Source: Tetradesmus obliquus
Lineage: Eukaryota > Chlorophyta > Chlorophyceae > Sphaeropleales > Scenedesmaceae
Direction: 5' to 3'
Length of the DNA: 64,000 nucleotides
NCBI GenBank assembly: GCA_030272155.1
Contig: CP126196.1
Location: 6,076,501-6,140,500, forward strand
The first letter of the stretch is position 1, and each line of letters starts with the position of its first letter. Shown piece after piece: positions 22,801-36,668 of this stretch. Under the pieces are notes generated by a model, which was not told the origin of the DNA, did not search any database, and saw only the letters and a list, made by a program, of their open reading frames with translations. The translations under genes were made by a program, and so were the position numbers.

Positions 22801-25800
22801 GCCAGCTGGCGGCTTCCAGGTTGCAGCTCAGCCAGCACCTCCACTTGGTGAATGGCACGCAGCAGAGCCCAGCCACGCCGGACCTGCGCATGCATGGCGG
22901 CCGGCCGGATCAGAGCTTGATTGAGAAAACCAGCTGCACCACAATAAATGTTGCTGGCAACCAGCTGCACCCTCAGGTTGCACACAGTGCGACAAACATT
23001 TCAAAAAGTGATGGACAGCTAAATGCATCAGGGCCTCTCCTTGCATGCCATTTGTCACTTAGCCGAACGCCTATAGCGGATGAAACGGGTACAGCTGCTA
23101 TGAAGCCAGTCAGCAGCAGCGCAACATGTACAACCAGAGTACTGCATCATCAGCAGTGTTTCAGGCTTGCTTTGCTGCCTGCATGCGTGCGTTGCTTTGC
23201 ACCGCACCCACCTGCGCTTTCAGAGTTGGCCGACTAGTGAAGTAGCCTGTCCAAAAATCTGTGCCGGCTGTGTTACTGCAGTACGGGAAGAAGTCATCAG
23301 TCTTCAACGGAAGTGTCAGTCCCGGTGTTGCCAGCTTTGCTGCCAGGTAGCGTGATGGCGTGCTGTAAAAGGTGTTTACCCTTCCATCCTTGTTTACATA
23401 GTGAATCATCTGAGGACAGCAGCATAAGCAGCAGCAACAACAGCTGCAACATCAGCGACAGCAGCAGCAGCAGCAGCGCCAGTGCCAGCCGCAGGCAGAA
23501 ATCTTATCTGGACCCACGTACTGCAACCTTGGAGCTGACTTAACAATGAAGATGTACCACTGGCCCCTGTATGTTGCTCTGCACTTTGATAGCCCGTCTC
23601 TGTTGGCGTTCAGCGCTTACTGTGAAGTTGTGCACATGCAAAGGCTGCTGAGCAGCCGCACAGTAGATCACAACTACGCTGTATTGCAAAGGATTGCACG
23701 AGACATAGTCTACTGCCTGTGAAGTTTCACCCCCGCACCTTGTCTACATTCCTGAACCACATATGCGCATCACTGTGGGTGAAGTCCGACCCCATGAAAA
23801 GTACACATCATTGCCTGCAGCAACAGAACATGCAAGTGAACAATCAAGCCGTTGCTAAAGAGCCGGCTGGTGGTTCTTTAAAAAACTCCAAGACAATCAC
23901 TGCAGGTGCTCTGCAGCTTCCCAGCTGAGCAATGTGTGGCGTCTGCTTCATTGCGGGAGGGCATGTGCTGGCACAGCACACAGGGGCAGCTAGCACCTGA
24001 TGTACGTTTGGCTGGTCAGGTTGCCTTGTGATGCAACTATAAGTGAGAGGCGTGCTGTGCTAAGCCACGGCTGAGGTGCTGCCTTGCGGCATGTACGGCT
24101 TTTTTCCATGCTGATGTGTGTTGATACCACAATCAACCTTTTGCGCACCTCTCACAAATCCTTGCCATTCCTTTGCTTTCTGAACAAAAGTATCAACTAT
24201 TTCCCCAACATTGTAGCTGCCTGTCTCTGGGTCGTCTTTGATCGAATCTGCCATAGCTTTACCTGTGAGCAGTTCACACGACACAATTTAAATCATGCTG
24301 CAATTTCAGGGAAGCTTTCATTGGACCCAGACCAGCAGGAGGTACAATAGCCTACGCGCTTTGCTGTGTGACAGACAGTCCAGGCAGTCAGGTTCACCAT
24401 CTGGGCACGCCATGGCTCATGTAAAAGGTCTAGCAGCTTGAATGCTTGCAGCTTGTCAGCATATATACACCCGGGCACTCGGTCGAACCAGCACCAACTG
24501 CACCCACCATAGCCGTTGCGGCGCTCAAAAAACCAATTTGATCCTGGTGGGCCTGTGAGCAAGGAAACCCAGTATTCAATGTATTGCGGCTTCTGCCGGC
24601 ACGGTTGTAAGGCATGCATACGTGCTTCACCTGCCTCTAGCAGCAAGGCATGAAGTCAAACATCCTCGTTAAAGTCCAACAATGTTGATGCTGCATGCAC
24701 TAAAAAGTGTGCAGGTCATGCAGTCAACACAAGCATGCCCAGCCTCCAATCAGCCGCAATGTCCACCCAGCACTCACCATAGTTTCCTGTGCAAACAGTT
24801 TCAAAGCATGCAGCAGCATTCAGGTGGCGCAACCGGTTAGTGCTTGATAGTTCAAGGTGACAAAGTTGTGTTGTGATCAGTGCAATGTGACAGTACACAT
24901 AGTAAGAAATGGAGCAACGATAGCCACTGCCATATCTGTTGTGGAGCATGCATCGCATGCTGTAAACCCCTGGCCCCATGCTATGTGTTCTGTGCGTATC
25001 AAAGCAACTTGACGCAGCTGCCCAGTATCTGCTGCTGTCTGCCATTTTGCGACCCTAAGACCGTTAAGTGTGACCTGATTCAGCTAAACGCTGAAACGAC
25101 ATCCACAGCATACCTGTTGGGTACTGGGATGTGAACATGTCTGTCTCACTCCCGTATGACTCGCTGCCACGCCACACAAGCTCTAGGCTGTGGTTTTGTT
25201 TCCGCTGCATCATATCCGCTTCATCAGCTCTGCAGCAAACACAAGTAGCAGCCACCAACATGAGTAACAGCCTGCTCTTGCCCTGCACTCAGCCATGCGG
25301 CTGCCTGTCCAGCTTGGCACAGAGCTCTGGCATGCTTCTGTGCCATGCGTGATAAGAATATCACCGGTTGTTGCCTGCTGGCATGGGCACGACTCCGGCA
25401 ATTCTTGCCCAGGCCGTGACGTCATTGAGTTGGTCAAGACTAAAGTCTGCAGGGTCAGTCGCCTGCTGAAGATGGTACCCTTCAATTGCTTGTTCGGAAC
25501 GGCGTGAGTTCAGGCGGTTTTTGATTGAAGCAGTTGCAACCATGCTGGTGCAGCGTGCTGCTTTGGAGTATCTGACCTAAGACCCACCTGCCGAAAAACA
25601 TTGCATCAAACCCACCCATGGACTTGAGAAGAGGCTCTGTGCGGCTGTGGCCAAACCCATCCAGCTGCAGCAATGACAACACGTTGAACGGGAGTGTAAG
25701 GCGGCAAGGGCAAGCACATGCATCATTGTAATGAATTTGCATAAAATTCCTCATATGTTTCTACAGCTGTAGCTCAGAATGTGTCACAGCAGCATGGCAC

Positions 25801-27025
25801 AAAGGTTGTTCACTCAAAAAATTTCTGGTCTCAGATCATGCACTTGTCCTGTTGTGGCTTATACCATCTCAGACGGTGCCAGGAGTTGCATGTAATTACC
25901 CTATTCCTAGAAGCTTGGATGATGTGTGTGGCGCACCCGCCACACCTCGCCGCCTGGGCCGCGGTCATGAAGTGTCCACACATTGATCCGGCCATGCAAT
26001 AAATACGTGCATCACACAATCATCTACAAGCTACACACTGTGCATGCAGTAACTCACTTGCCACGCTATACGGGGTGCAAGGCCAAACTCGTCCTGTAGA
26101 AAACGCATTCCAATGCTCATCTGGTCCACCATGCCGCTGTAGTGGCTGTTGGCCTCATCGTGATGCACGATGCCCCCGCCAGTGAATTCAAAGCGACCCT
26201 GCTTCACCAGCTGCCGCACAACTGCCTTGGTGTCCTCATGCAGCTCCTGCCACCACTTCACAAAGAAAGTAAGGTCGGCATATACAAAGGTCCTGTCTGG
26301 GTTGTCCACCAGGCTACTGACTGCTGTGTCTAGTATGGCTTCCACTCCGCCTGTGGCAGCAGCGTTTCAGCCGCAGAAAACATTGAATGTGTTGCATAAG
26401 GTTCTTATGATAAGGAAATTCCATGCAAGGACAGTCAGGGTGAAACATGGCTTGCAATAATTGCAGTATATGGGGCAGCAACTGTGCTTGACACTTGTCC
26501 TCTGGCTTGCCATGCAAGCATAACTTGTTGGACATCAATGTTCGTCACCAGAGTAAACTGCTTTAGGCTCAGAACTTGTTGGGGACCAGGATGTATGCAC
26601 TGACAGTTGTTGCTTTGCTCTATCTGCAGCCAGCTTGACTTGCGCACACACCATGGCAAGTTGCGCATGTTGCACTGCACATGTGTTGGGATCTCGTACC
26701 CGCAAAACATCTGATGTAGGCGACCTTCTAACACATGTATCTCGCTGTATGAGCCCGGGAATGCTTCTGTTCAGTGCAAGTTACGTATCACTCGTGCGCC
26801 AACTGCTGAGCACTCACCAATCACATGCCCATCGAGGTCCAGTGTTCGGTGGTACTGTGCGTAGCTATGCAACCATCCCGGGTCGTTATGAGTGTGGCTG
26901 AAGATGTGTACATTCAGCTTTGCTTCCACGCGAGAAGCTGTGGTGTTGTACAAGGCGCTCCTGCATGCTACAGCCTGAGGTCCTAACAACAGTGTTAGTG
27001 CTGCCACTAACAGCAGAGCATGCAT
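19867..27025 (-). CDS. Class II alpha-mannosidase (GH38), 13 exons, apparent lesions
   Basis: GH38 enzymes trim mannose from N-glycans in the Golgi or vacuole. Exons, in transcript order: 26818-27025, 26058-26350, 25588-25664, 25114-25229, 24778-24786, 24508-24552, 24149-24262, 23739-23814, 23212-23409, 22661-22883, 21029-22477, 20415-20694, 19867-20318; about 1,180 codons. An N-terminal signal peptide (ALLLVAALTLLLGPQAV) is followed by HTHNDPGW (zinc ligands His and Asp), WQLDGFGHS (nucleophile Asp), WTGYFTSRP, LHHDGITGT (zinc ligand His), NGREYQQRR and a C-terminal LPHNVHLLT domain. A late hydrophobic stretch (VLLWLLLLPTGVALSIV) could be a membrane anchor if the last exon is read through to its TAG. 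Three defects appear: exon 8 is one base short before MGSDF, exon 11 is one base long at a CCC near 22380, and TAG (21485-21487) stands where the family has Trp after EVE. It may be a recent pseudogene or carry assembly errors. Confidence 0.85.
24778..24786 (-). other. 9-nt microexon of the mannosidase gene
   Basis: On the minus strand the nine bases GAAACTATG sit between an acceptor TTTGCACAG and a donor GTGAGTGC. They join the phase-1 exon ending PT(G) to the phase-1 exon starting PPGSNWFF, adding the residues needed to form GNYGPPG. GH38 enzymes have a conserved hydrophobic/Tyr-Pro-Pro segment at this point, and skipping the microexon would delete it. Confidence 0.7.
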
Positions 27026-29317
27026 CACACAATTGCTGCACCCGAAAGTCTGCAGTGTGATGTGTTTCTAGGCAGCGAAGACACTGACGTCTCTGTCACA
27101 GCACTGGTGGCAGCATGCAGTGTGCCTGAATGGCGAGTAGGCAACTAACTGGTGGCAGTATGACAGCGTAAGACAGTGTTCATCGGCTGGGTGATGACAT
27201 GTCCAGTGACTCGGCAGACTTTCGGTTACTACTTATTTAGTGGTCAAGTTGCTGGCGCGACAATCCGGTGTCTCTACACGAGGTGGCTTCATCAAACGTC
27301 TGAATCTTGGTGTATCTACTAGAAGGTGATTGAAATATAACTTGGCTGCTTGGGGTATAAAAAAACTGACTTTCAGATAGCAGGCAAGGTCACCACGAAC
27401 ATAGTTCACCGCGCATCAGTCCGACTGTCCGCGGTGTTGGCATGCACCGTCTAGCTGGTAGACCACCCAACAGGTGCGACTAGAGTTAAAGAAGATAAAC
27501 TGTTTAATTCAACATTCGTGTTCGTAATCTGCTGCTGCAGTGACGAATGCTGCTATGTTGGTGCCAAAGTCCGCTTGGAATGACGCGCCGCAACACCATC
27601 AAATTGAAATCATTGACATGATAAACTTGCATTCAGTCCAATGAGTGGGACTGCAGAGGATTCAATGTGGAAGTGGCGAACTTTGAAAGAATCTCATACA
27701 CAACTGGGCCGCTCGAATCAAGATACAATTTAAAATTATTTGTTGAGCAGGACTTTCGACGTTTCGTCAGTGCTACGCCAACCGAAACAAACAATGCTGT
27801 TGTCCCGGGTGCCTGTACAGTTTAGATTGTGCTTTTAGCGAGTGACGATTCGTGACCAGGGATAACAAGTGTGATATGTGTTCAGTGCAGTTCGTCAGCA
27901 GGTGGCAGTCATTCGGTGATCACCCCATAGCCATTCACCACTGACACGCCATCGCTATCGGCCGCTGCCAGCGTGACGGTCACGATCTCAATCGTTGCCA
28001 ATTGACCCACCCACCTCCCCCCTCTCTTGATTGGAAGAGGGGCATTAAACTGATGCAACCACGAGCAGTCATCGCAGACTTGACAAACAAAGAGCTTCAA
28101 CAGGGTTCACGAGCAGTCAGGGTATATACTACACGCATGCCTCACTGAGGGCTTGCTGACCAAGATTGATGCCATGATCATGACATGGACGATGAGCTAG
28201 CATCGAACAGTGTCCTGCTCGCAGTGTCGCCGAACCCTGGCAGGGCTGTGGCATGCATGTACTCTACAGAGATCAAATATATGGAGCAACTGTGGTGTGT
28301 ACCCTAGCTGTCAAATTGTAATGCAGACAGCGTGCTCAAGAAATTGTGCAAGTTGGTAACCTGAACACGCTGTCAAAGATCATGAAATTTTGCTAGTTCG
28401 CTTGGTCATGCTGGTTGCTGCGTCATGTACATTAAAAAGTCGCTGCAGGCCTCCTGTTTGGTCGTTGAGCGGTGCGCTTAAAACTGAGGGTATGGAACCG
28501 GTGCTACTCTTCAGCAGCAGTACATGTATGTATGTATGTGTGTATACTATATAGTATAGTATGTGATTATCCGCTCTAACCGGAGGCGCACTGCACTTTT
28601 TGGCGCTGCCACATTGCTGTCAATCTGCAGCTGCTTGGGATGCCCAAATTGCAGGCGAGACAACATATATAAAAACTTCAACACGTCTTCTTTCTCTCAA
28701 CATCAAGCCGACATCGCTGGCCCATAGAGATTACCTCAACAAACACCTCAGGATCACCGAAACCAGCATGCTCCAATCACCAAGCAGGTGCGATACAAAC
28801 TACGTTGCTGTAGCACACGAACCTGAACAACCTTAAAACTCCAGACATTGACCGGACGTGCATTGCAAAGGTTTGGAGAGAACAAAAGATGATTTACACT
28901 TGTGGGTCCTGGCAATCTTAGACGGTATGGTTCACAACGGGCAACACGCATGGTCCAAGACTAGACAGTAAGAGAACGAACAACATAGATAGTTGATGCA
29001 CATGCCCGGCGGATGCACGCCAGCCCTCTCATGCATTGATATAGGAGAGGATTACGGTGGCGCAAAACGGCACCAACAGCTTGCTCAGCAAATATAGTCC
29101 ATTTGCAACTGAACCAACAGCCAGCAGGTTGTCTCGGATCAATAGCCAGATGGCCCAGGCAGCTGTGGCAAAGGGGCAGGTCCAGCAATCGGCAAAGTAA
29201 ATAAGAACCACCCACAACAACGACTATACTATCCGCGGATTGCTGCACAACACCGCCATGTTGTGCCACCGCACTTGACTTGACCGTGCCACGCTCACAC
29301 ATATCCTCTCAATTATC
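27026..29317. other. Head-to-head intergenic region between two glycan genes
   Basis: Separates the minus-strand mannosidase from the plus-strand glycosyltransferase, so it probably contains both promoters. Visible items are a GTAT/TATAG-type microsatellite at about 28517-28562 and the possible membrane-protein exon at 29026-29168. No clear TATA element or conserved shared motif was recognised. Confidence 0.45.
29026..29168 (-). other. Exon-like hydrophobic segment, possibly choline-transporter-like
   Basis: On the minus strand a good acceptor (CCCTTTGCCACAG) is followed by an open stretch encoding two hydrophobic segments, including LLIRDNLLAVGSVANGLYLL and SKLLVPFCATVILSY, ending at a TGA. 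The pattern N-L-x-V...L-x-K-L-L recalls a conserved segment of choline-transporter-like (CTL/SLC44) proteins. I see no neighbouring exon that completes such a protein, so it may be an isolated relic or chance. Confidence 0.2.
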
Positions 29318-31182
<1,865 letters not shown>

Positions 31183-31416
31183 AGCTCCGGCTGGCATTTG
31201 TGTGCTAGTCATTGTATTTTCAACGTTCGAAATCCAGTATGTGAGATCATGTGCACCATCTCATGTTTGAGACTTGCAGCTATGGTGGCTGGGGTCCCTA
31301 GTCTAGTCATGTGAGTGAGCAATGTGTTGCCTTGTGCTTTGTAAAGTGTGCTTCCAGCGATTCACACAAGGATCTCATTTGCTCCCTTGTCATGTGACTC
31401 AAGTAAGGAATGTGTA

Positions 31417-31849
31417 AAATGACGAATTCTAGGCAAAGCCAGGATACCGAAGTACGCTGGTCATGCACAGCTGCGCACCTTCAAGCAATGCTGAGCCAGA
31501 AGACCCCCGCCAAAGTCTCCTGGCACTCCAAGTGGGGCTGTTCATGTAGGCACGGCTGCCCGGCACCATAGCATCATGCGAAGTTCTCACCTGTAGGCAC
31601 AGAGAAGGTTACAGGGTCGTTAGGGGTCCATGGGCGGGACCACCTGTGACCCCTGCCCCCGGCCTTCAAGTAGTCCTGGGTAGATCGTGGTGTAGGTTCC
31701 AGTCATGACACTCGCGGGGAGATCGCAATAGCAGCCAAAAACAAAGCATTAGGCATTGTGTATCACAGATATCACATAGCAGTGTTGTATATGGTGTGCA
31801 AGGCATGCAGGCAGCAGTGGGCGGACAGAGTTGTTTGTTACAGAAGGTG
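31417..31849 (+). repeat. Dispersed repeat R1, long copy 1
   Basis: 433 bp starting AAATGACGAATTCTAG and ending GTTACAGAAGGTG. It is almost identical to 34787-35224: I count about three substitutions plus a 5-bp insertion in the other copy. Flanks are unrelated. No inverted ends or coding domain were recognised. Confidence 0.9.
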
Positions 31850-32440
31850 ATGGCCATAAATGTATCACGGGCACACAGCCGTCTGGTGCTCCCCATGACA
31901 CATGCATCCTCGTCACACGTCAATTCTGTAACCACTGTAGGGTGCAGCGGCACCACCACAGCACGATGCTCATGCCCCAAGCACACAGATCAGCGCAACT
32001 CCTGCAGACTGTCATTTTGAGTTGACCACAAGCTCCCCTGTACTTGCACACAGCACAATCAACCCAGGTTGAAAGTCTCCTGCAAACTATCACGTAGCCT
32101 GCAGAGTTACGTACTAAACATACAGCAACACCTCAAACAATCCAAGGAACACAGCGAAACCGTCTAACACACCTGGCAGCTGGCTCATCTGTGTCACATT
32201 TGCGTTTGCAATGGGGCAGCTCCAGTACGCAACATCACTGATGAGGCTGGTCAGGCCCCTGCCCGTGAAGCACACCTGCCACACCACATCACCCTCATCA
32301 CCCTCCACAGCAGCAGCATTGGGGTACTGCACAGCAGCAAACAGGACATCTGCTGCATCACACACTGTAAACGGTATCCACTGTAGGGTGCATCGGCACC
32401 ACCACAGCATGATGAACATCTGCTGCAACATGCACTGTAA
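31850..32440. other. Spacer between repeat copies
   Basis: No gene seen. It holds a two-copy motif, CACTGTAGGGTGCAGCGGCA near 31935 and a close relative near 32380, each followed by CCACCACAGCA. Confidence 0.5.
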
Positions 32441-33466
32441 CTAGAGGAAAGCAAGTTGAGTTAAGTCGTGCTATTTTGTTATGTGTTGGCGTGGTGCAGG
32501 TGTGCAGCAGGAGCAGCCTCTGCTGCACATGTGGGTTGTGGTTCTCGCTAGCTATCGCGAAAATTGTGCGACTGCATCACTGAGATCAAGTCATGTTGTG
32601 CAGGTTGTGCTGGCCGCTGCTGCGCAGCTAGTTGTACAGCACATAGTACATGCTGCAAGCGAGTGGTTGCATGGGATAGCCATGTCATATGGCTGTGCTG
32701 TTGCTGCTGCTACTGCCTTCGCGCCTCAGGCAGGCAGAGTGCTGCGCTGTACATCACGCTATATGCAGCCTGACAACAAATGCACATGCAAACTCTGCGA
32801 CTGACAAGGTGCTGGCATATCCATGCTGTACCTACTACTGCTGCTGCTCGTGCTGCTACTGCTTCCACGCCTGCTGCCGATGCATCGTCGCCAATTTGAA
32901 GCTTGATACCGCATAATCGAATAACAGATTAAACATTCAACATTATACAGCCCTCGTACTGAAACGTCCCAGCTGTGCATTGTCCGTAGCTGTACGAGAT
33001 TCTGACAGTCACTGCCTGTCTGGACATCGCCCTGCCGGCGTGGACAGACTTGAAATTTATCGAATAGTGCGTTTGGTAAAATTTCAGACAATTCGGGGCA
33101 ACTACAAGGCACTCAACAGCAGGCCGCCTTTAGGATGGCGGTTTTACATTGGACTCAGCGCCTGAGGGCGTGCCTGCCTGCACGCCCCGAAGCACGTTGT
33201 GAATGTGGAACTTAATGTAAGTAGCTTTGAAACTGGAAACACATGTGTTCAACTGCCGTGCAGGTGTCCAGATTTAAAGCAAATTGTTGCCGGCCCGTGT
33301 AGGCGTGCATGCCTGCACGCCCTGATGCAAGATCCGACAAGCACACTGCAATGTACTGTGTCATGAAGCATTCATGGTGACAGATCAGAGCACCTGGCAG
33401 TAGCCCGATGGATAGCGCATTTTTACCGGCCCGGAGCTATGCATAAGACGCCAAAGTCTCAACTTG
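32441..33466 (+). repeat. Dispersed ~1-kb repeat R2, copy A
   Basis: Begins CTAGAGGAAAGCAAGTTGAG and ends near CCAAAGTCTCAACTTG. Related copies in the same orientation are at 38237-39281 and 54343-55318. Shared landmarks in order are the CAAGTTGAG start, a GCTGGCATATCCATGCT block, an AGGCCGCCTTTA..ATGGCGGTTTTACATTGGA block, a GCGTGCATGCCTGCACGCC block and the terminal CTCAACTTG. The outermost bases form a short inverted pair. No long open frame is preserved, so this is probably a non-autonomous element of unknown type. Confidence 0.75.
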
Positions 33467-34047
33467 TAAAAAGGTGTGCGCTTCGCAGCGCAGCTGGACA
33501 GATGCCGGATCAGAATAAAGAGGCAATGGACGGCGACCTGCACAGAAAACGGCTCCCTCACGCCAACTGGGGATACCCAGCTGCTGCTGTTGCTGGCCCG
33601 ACCGTTGCTGCTGCTGCTGCTGTGGCTGCAACCAACGCTGCTATGCATAAGACACCAAAGTCTCAACTTGCAAAAAGGTGTGCGCTTCGCAGCGCAGCTG
33701 GACAGATGCCGGATCAGAATAAAGAGGCAATGGACGGCGACCTGCACAGAAAACGGCTCCCTCACGCCAACTGGGGATACCCAGCTGCTGCTGTTGCTGG
33801 CCCGACTGTTGCTGCTGCTGCTGCTGTGGCTGCAACCAACGCTGCTATGCATAAGACACCAGAGTCTTAACTTGCAAGAAGGTGTGCGCTTCGCAGCGCA
33901 GCTGGACAGATGCCGGATCAGAATAAAGAGGCAATGGACGGCGACCTGCACAGAAAACGGCTCCGTCACGCCAACTGGGGATACCCAGCTGCTGCTGTTG
34001 CTGGCCCGACCGTTGCTGCTGCTGCTGCTGTGGCTGCAACCAACGCT
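33436..34047 (+). repeat. 204-bp minisatellite, three tandem units
   Basis: Units start at 33436, 33640 and 33844, each beginning GCTATGCATAAGACNCC. The unit equals 68 codons, so frames stay open through all three copies on both strands. The plus frame gives a repeated 68-residue unit containing GQMPDQNKEAMDGDLHRKR and an Ala/Val-rich half. The first bases of the unit are the terminal bases of R2 copy A, so the array probably arose by amplifying the R2 end plus flanking sequence. Confidence 0.9.
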
Positions 34048-34394
34048 GCCTCAAACAATGGCTTGATAACAAATATACACGAAAATATAAAACGTAAACG
34101 GTGCTTTCGGGCAGTCCCAAGCACACTGCACCCCCGCCCCCCTCACCTTAATCGCAGTGGTGCTGATGTCCGCATCTGGGCGTGCTATTGTCTGGCATCC
34201 ATATCAGTCACTGCTTTGCACTACCACCGTCCCCAAACGTCAGGCCCCCGTCCACCGTGCCTTATCAGTCAGCACGGTTCCGCCTGGAGAGCAGTGGGCG
34301 GGATCTCATCGAGGCAAGGCGGGCCACATGCTAGCACGGTGGTTTAAGCCGCGTAGGAGTGGTTGTCCGCCAAAGATGAGTCCTAGCCCACAGT
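34048..34394. other. Spacer without recognised gene
   Basis: Unique sequence between the minisatellite and the truncated LINE copy. No gene seen. Confidence 0.4.
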
Positions 34395-34726
34395 ATGGGC
34401 TACTATTGCTGGTTGCCACCCAGCAGGCGGTGACATGATCACTTTTATGAAGCAGTCACCTGCTTTGGTGGCTGCTTTTGTGCACTGCTGCTATCTGATG
34501 CGGTGTCACCCGGACACCGATCCTGAGGTCTTTCTGTCCTGTCAGGCTATTGCTCAAGTTATTGATGATGCTGATGAGTTTTTTTCTGCGATTTCTTCTG
34601 ACGGTTGGGATGATGATGATGAGTTGTTCTTCGATGTTTCCTCCCCCTGTGAGCCTCTCGTTGGCTCCTGACTGGGGTTCCCACTCCTCGTTGAGTGGAG
34701 CATGTAATGTATTGTAATGTAATGTA
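34395..34726 (+). mobile_element. 5'-truncated 3' end of the LINE family at 55660-57775
   Basis: Begins ATGGGCTACTATTGCTGG and matches 57453-57775 closely to the end, including the last coding residues (EPLVGS, TGA), the GGGGTTCCCACTCCTCGTTG trailer and the AATGT-rich tail. Severe 5' truncation with a retained tail is the hallmark of target-primed insertion of a non-LTR retrotransposon. Confidence 0.9.
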
Positions 34727-34786
34727 GTATGGGTGGACAGCGCTAGGTCCCGTCTACGGACTAGCCGAAGGCAGTTCAATGATGTA

Positions 34787-35224
34787 AAATGACGAATTCT
34801 AGACAAAGCCAGGATACCGAAGTACGCTGGTCATGCACAGCTGCGCACCTTCAAGCAATGCTGAGCCAGAAGACCCCCGCCAAAGTCTCCTGGCACTCCA
34901 AGTGGGGCTGTTCATGTAGGCACGGCTGCCCGGCACCATAGCATCATGCGAAGTTCTCACCTGTAGGCACAGAGAAGGTTACAGGGCAGGGTCGTCAGGG
35001 GTCCATGGGCGGGACCACCTGTGACCCCTGCCCCCGGCCTTCAAGTAGTCCTGGGTAGATCGTGGTGTAGGTTCCAGTCATGACACTCGCGGGGAGATCG
35101 CAATAGCAGCCAAAAACAAAGCATTAGGCATTGTGTATCACAGGTATCACATAGCAGTGTTGTATATGGTGTGCAAGGCATGCAGGCAGCAGTGGGCGGA
35201 CAGAGTTGTTTGTTACAGAAGGTG
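34787..35224 (+). repeat. Dispersed repeat R1, long copy 2
   Basis: 438 bp, more than 99% identical by eye to 31417-31849 apart from one 5-bp insertion (CAGGG at about 34987). It starts about 60 bp after the truncated LINE tail. Confidence 0.9.
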
Positions 35225-36117
35225 TTCTACCATGTGTTCCACCATGGAACCATCGCATGGTGATGGGACTTGGCTCAGTGTGGACAGCATCTGGTACATC
35301 ATCTATGGTGGTGATGTCAAAAAAAGACAAGCTTAGGAGTCGTGTTTTGAATATGAGTCTGCAGGGCTTGCTGGCCCACCATGATTGGCAAGGTCTACAT
35401 GCAGTTCCCCATCTGACCTTGCCCCTCCTAAAACTTTGATTGCTGATTTACGGAATATTGACATGGAAGCCTGGGTGAAACATGATGGTCGCGCATGATG
35501 CTGGGGTGGATGCTGCCGATTGCCTTGACTCCTATACAAAATCTGCACACACCTAAACCTCGTCCCTTACAGTGCCCGGCCACTGCTGACGTGACAGCAC
35601 CATCAGCCAGCTTGCTACTGTCCGTGGGCACCATCTGCTGCACCAGTTGGTGCGCTCAGATCGAACCCCAAATGCATGGGCACTCCGACTGCCCCGTCAG
35701 CAACAGCTGCTGCGGCTGACGCTGCCGGAGCTATCAGAGCGCCCGGCATGGCCCGGTAATCTGTATTCACCTGATGGTCAACGGAGGGTGCCGCTGCAGC
35801 AACAGCTGCTGAAGTTGTCGCTGCTGGGGCAGTATTGCAGTCCAATGTCTCCTGAAGCTGTTTCCGTCAAATGACATGCAAATTCTGGTGTGAGATCACC
35901 TGTTACAGGAATCTCAAGCAGCTGCTTGCTGCTGCTGCTGCTGCTGCTGCTGGAAGAAGAACTCAGTTCGTGTGCTGAAAGAGTGTAGTAGTGGTTCACT
36001 TATAACACAGCATACCGACGCTGAATTGTTGTTCAGCGGCAAGTGGGAGGTGGCCAGGCAGTACTCATATGTCAGAGCCCCGATACGCCTCCAAGCCAGG
36101 AGGTTCACAGGCATCTA
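35225..36117. other. Stretch without a recognised gene
   Basis: Contains a CTG run at about 35927-35952 and an Ala/Gln-rich open stretch at 35615-35845 that reads in several frames. No domain was recognised. Confidence 0.4.
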
Positions 36118-36246
36118 CAATGACGAAAATATACAGTGAATGCACATCCAAGCACCTTCAAGCAATGCTGGACTAGGAGAGCCCCGCCCATACTCGCCTA
36201 ATGCTCCGAGTGGGCTGCCATGCCAAGCTGCCTGGTAACATCTGCA
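36118..36246 (+). repeat. Diverged R1 fragment
   Basis: Retains AATGACGAA, CACCTTCAAGCAATGCTG and GAGTGGGCTGCCATGCC in the same order as the long R1 copies, with many substitutions. Confidence 0.6.
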
Positions 36247-36668
36247 GTCATTGACTGGCAGCCCAGCACAGGCAATGTTATCTGGCGGCATGCATGCGCT
36301 GCAGCACACGCACCTGTACGATTTGTACATGTTAAAAATGCACGCATGGCACAACATGAGCCACAGAGTCTGTGAGGTGATGTGTTATGTCAGCACGTGC
36401 GTGCGTGCAAGTCACATGCACCCACATTCCACTTTTCTGCAGCAGTAATTCCCTGGACTCAGGGAAACGGTCGGTGGAACTGCAGGAAGGATACTGCTGT
36501 GTCCTCGCGGCTCTCCAAAGGATCTGTCGATTGCTGGCTACATACATACCAGCCCTGCCAGGCACGCAGCCAACCGTATGGGTAACCCCCACCTGCTGCC
36601 TGGTGAAGGCGGTGAGGGGGTCTGGGTGGTCTACCCCTCACCAGTAGAAAGGCAATAATAGTCGTAAT

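Noticed and set aside
25361-25544. Candidate extra mannosidase exon with a usable acceptor at 25544
   Set aside because: Joining 25588 directly to 25229 gives the family sequence FFGRADEADMMQR; including the extra piece breaks this motif and adds an early stop.
33436-34047. CRISPR-like array
   Set aside because: The 204-bp units are contiguous with no unique spacers, and the genome is eukaryotic. This is a minisatellite.
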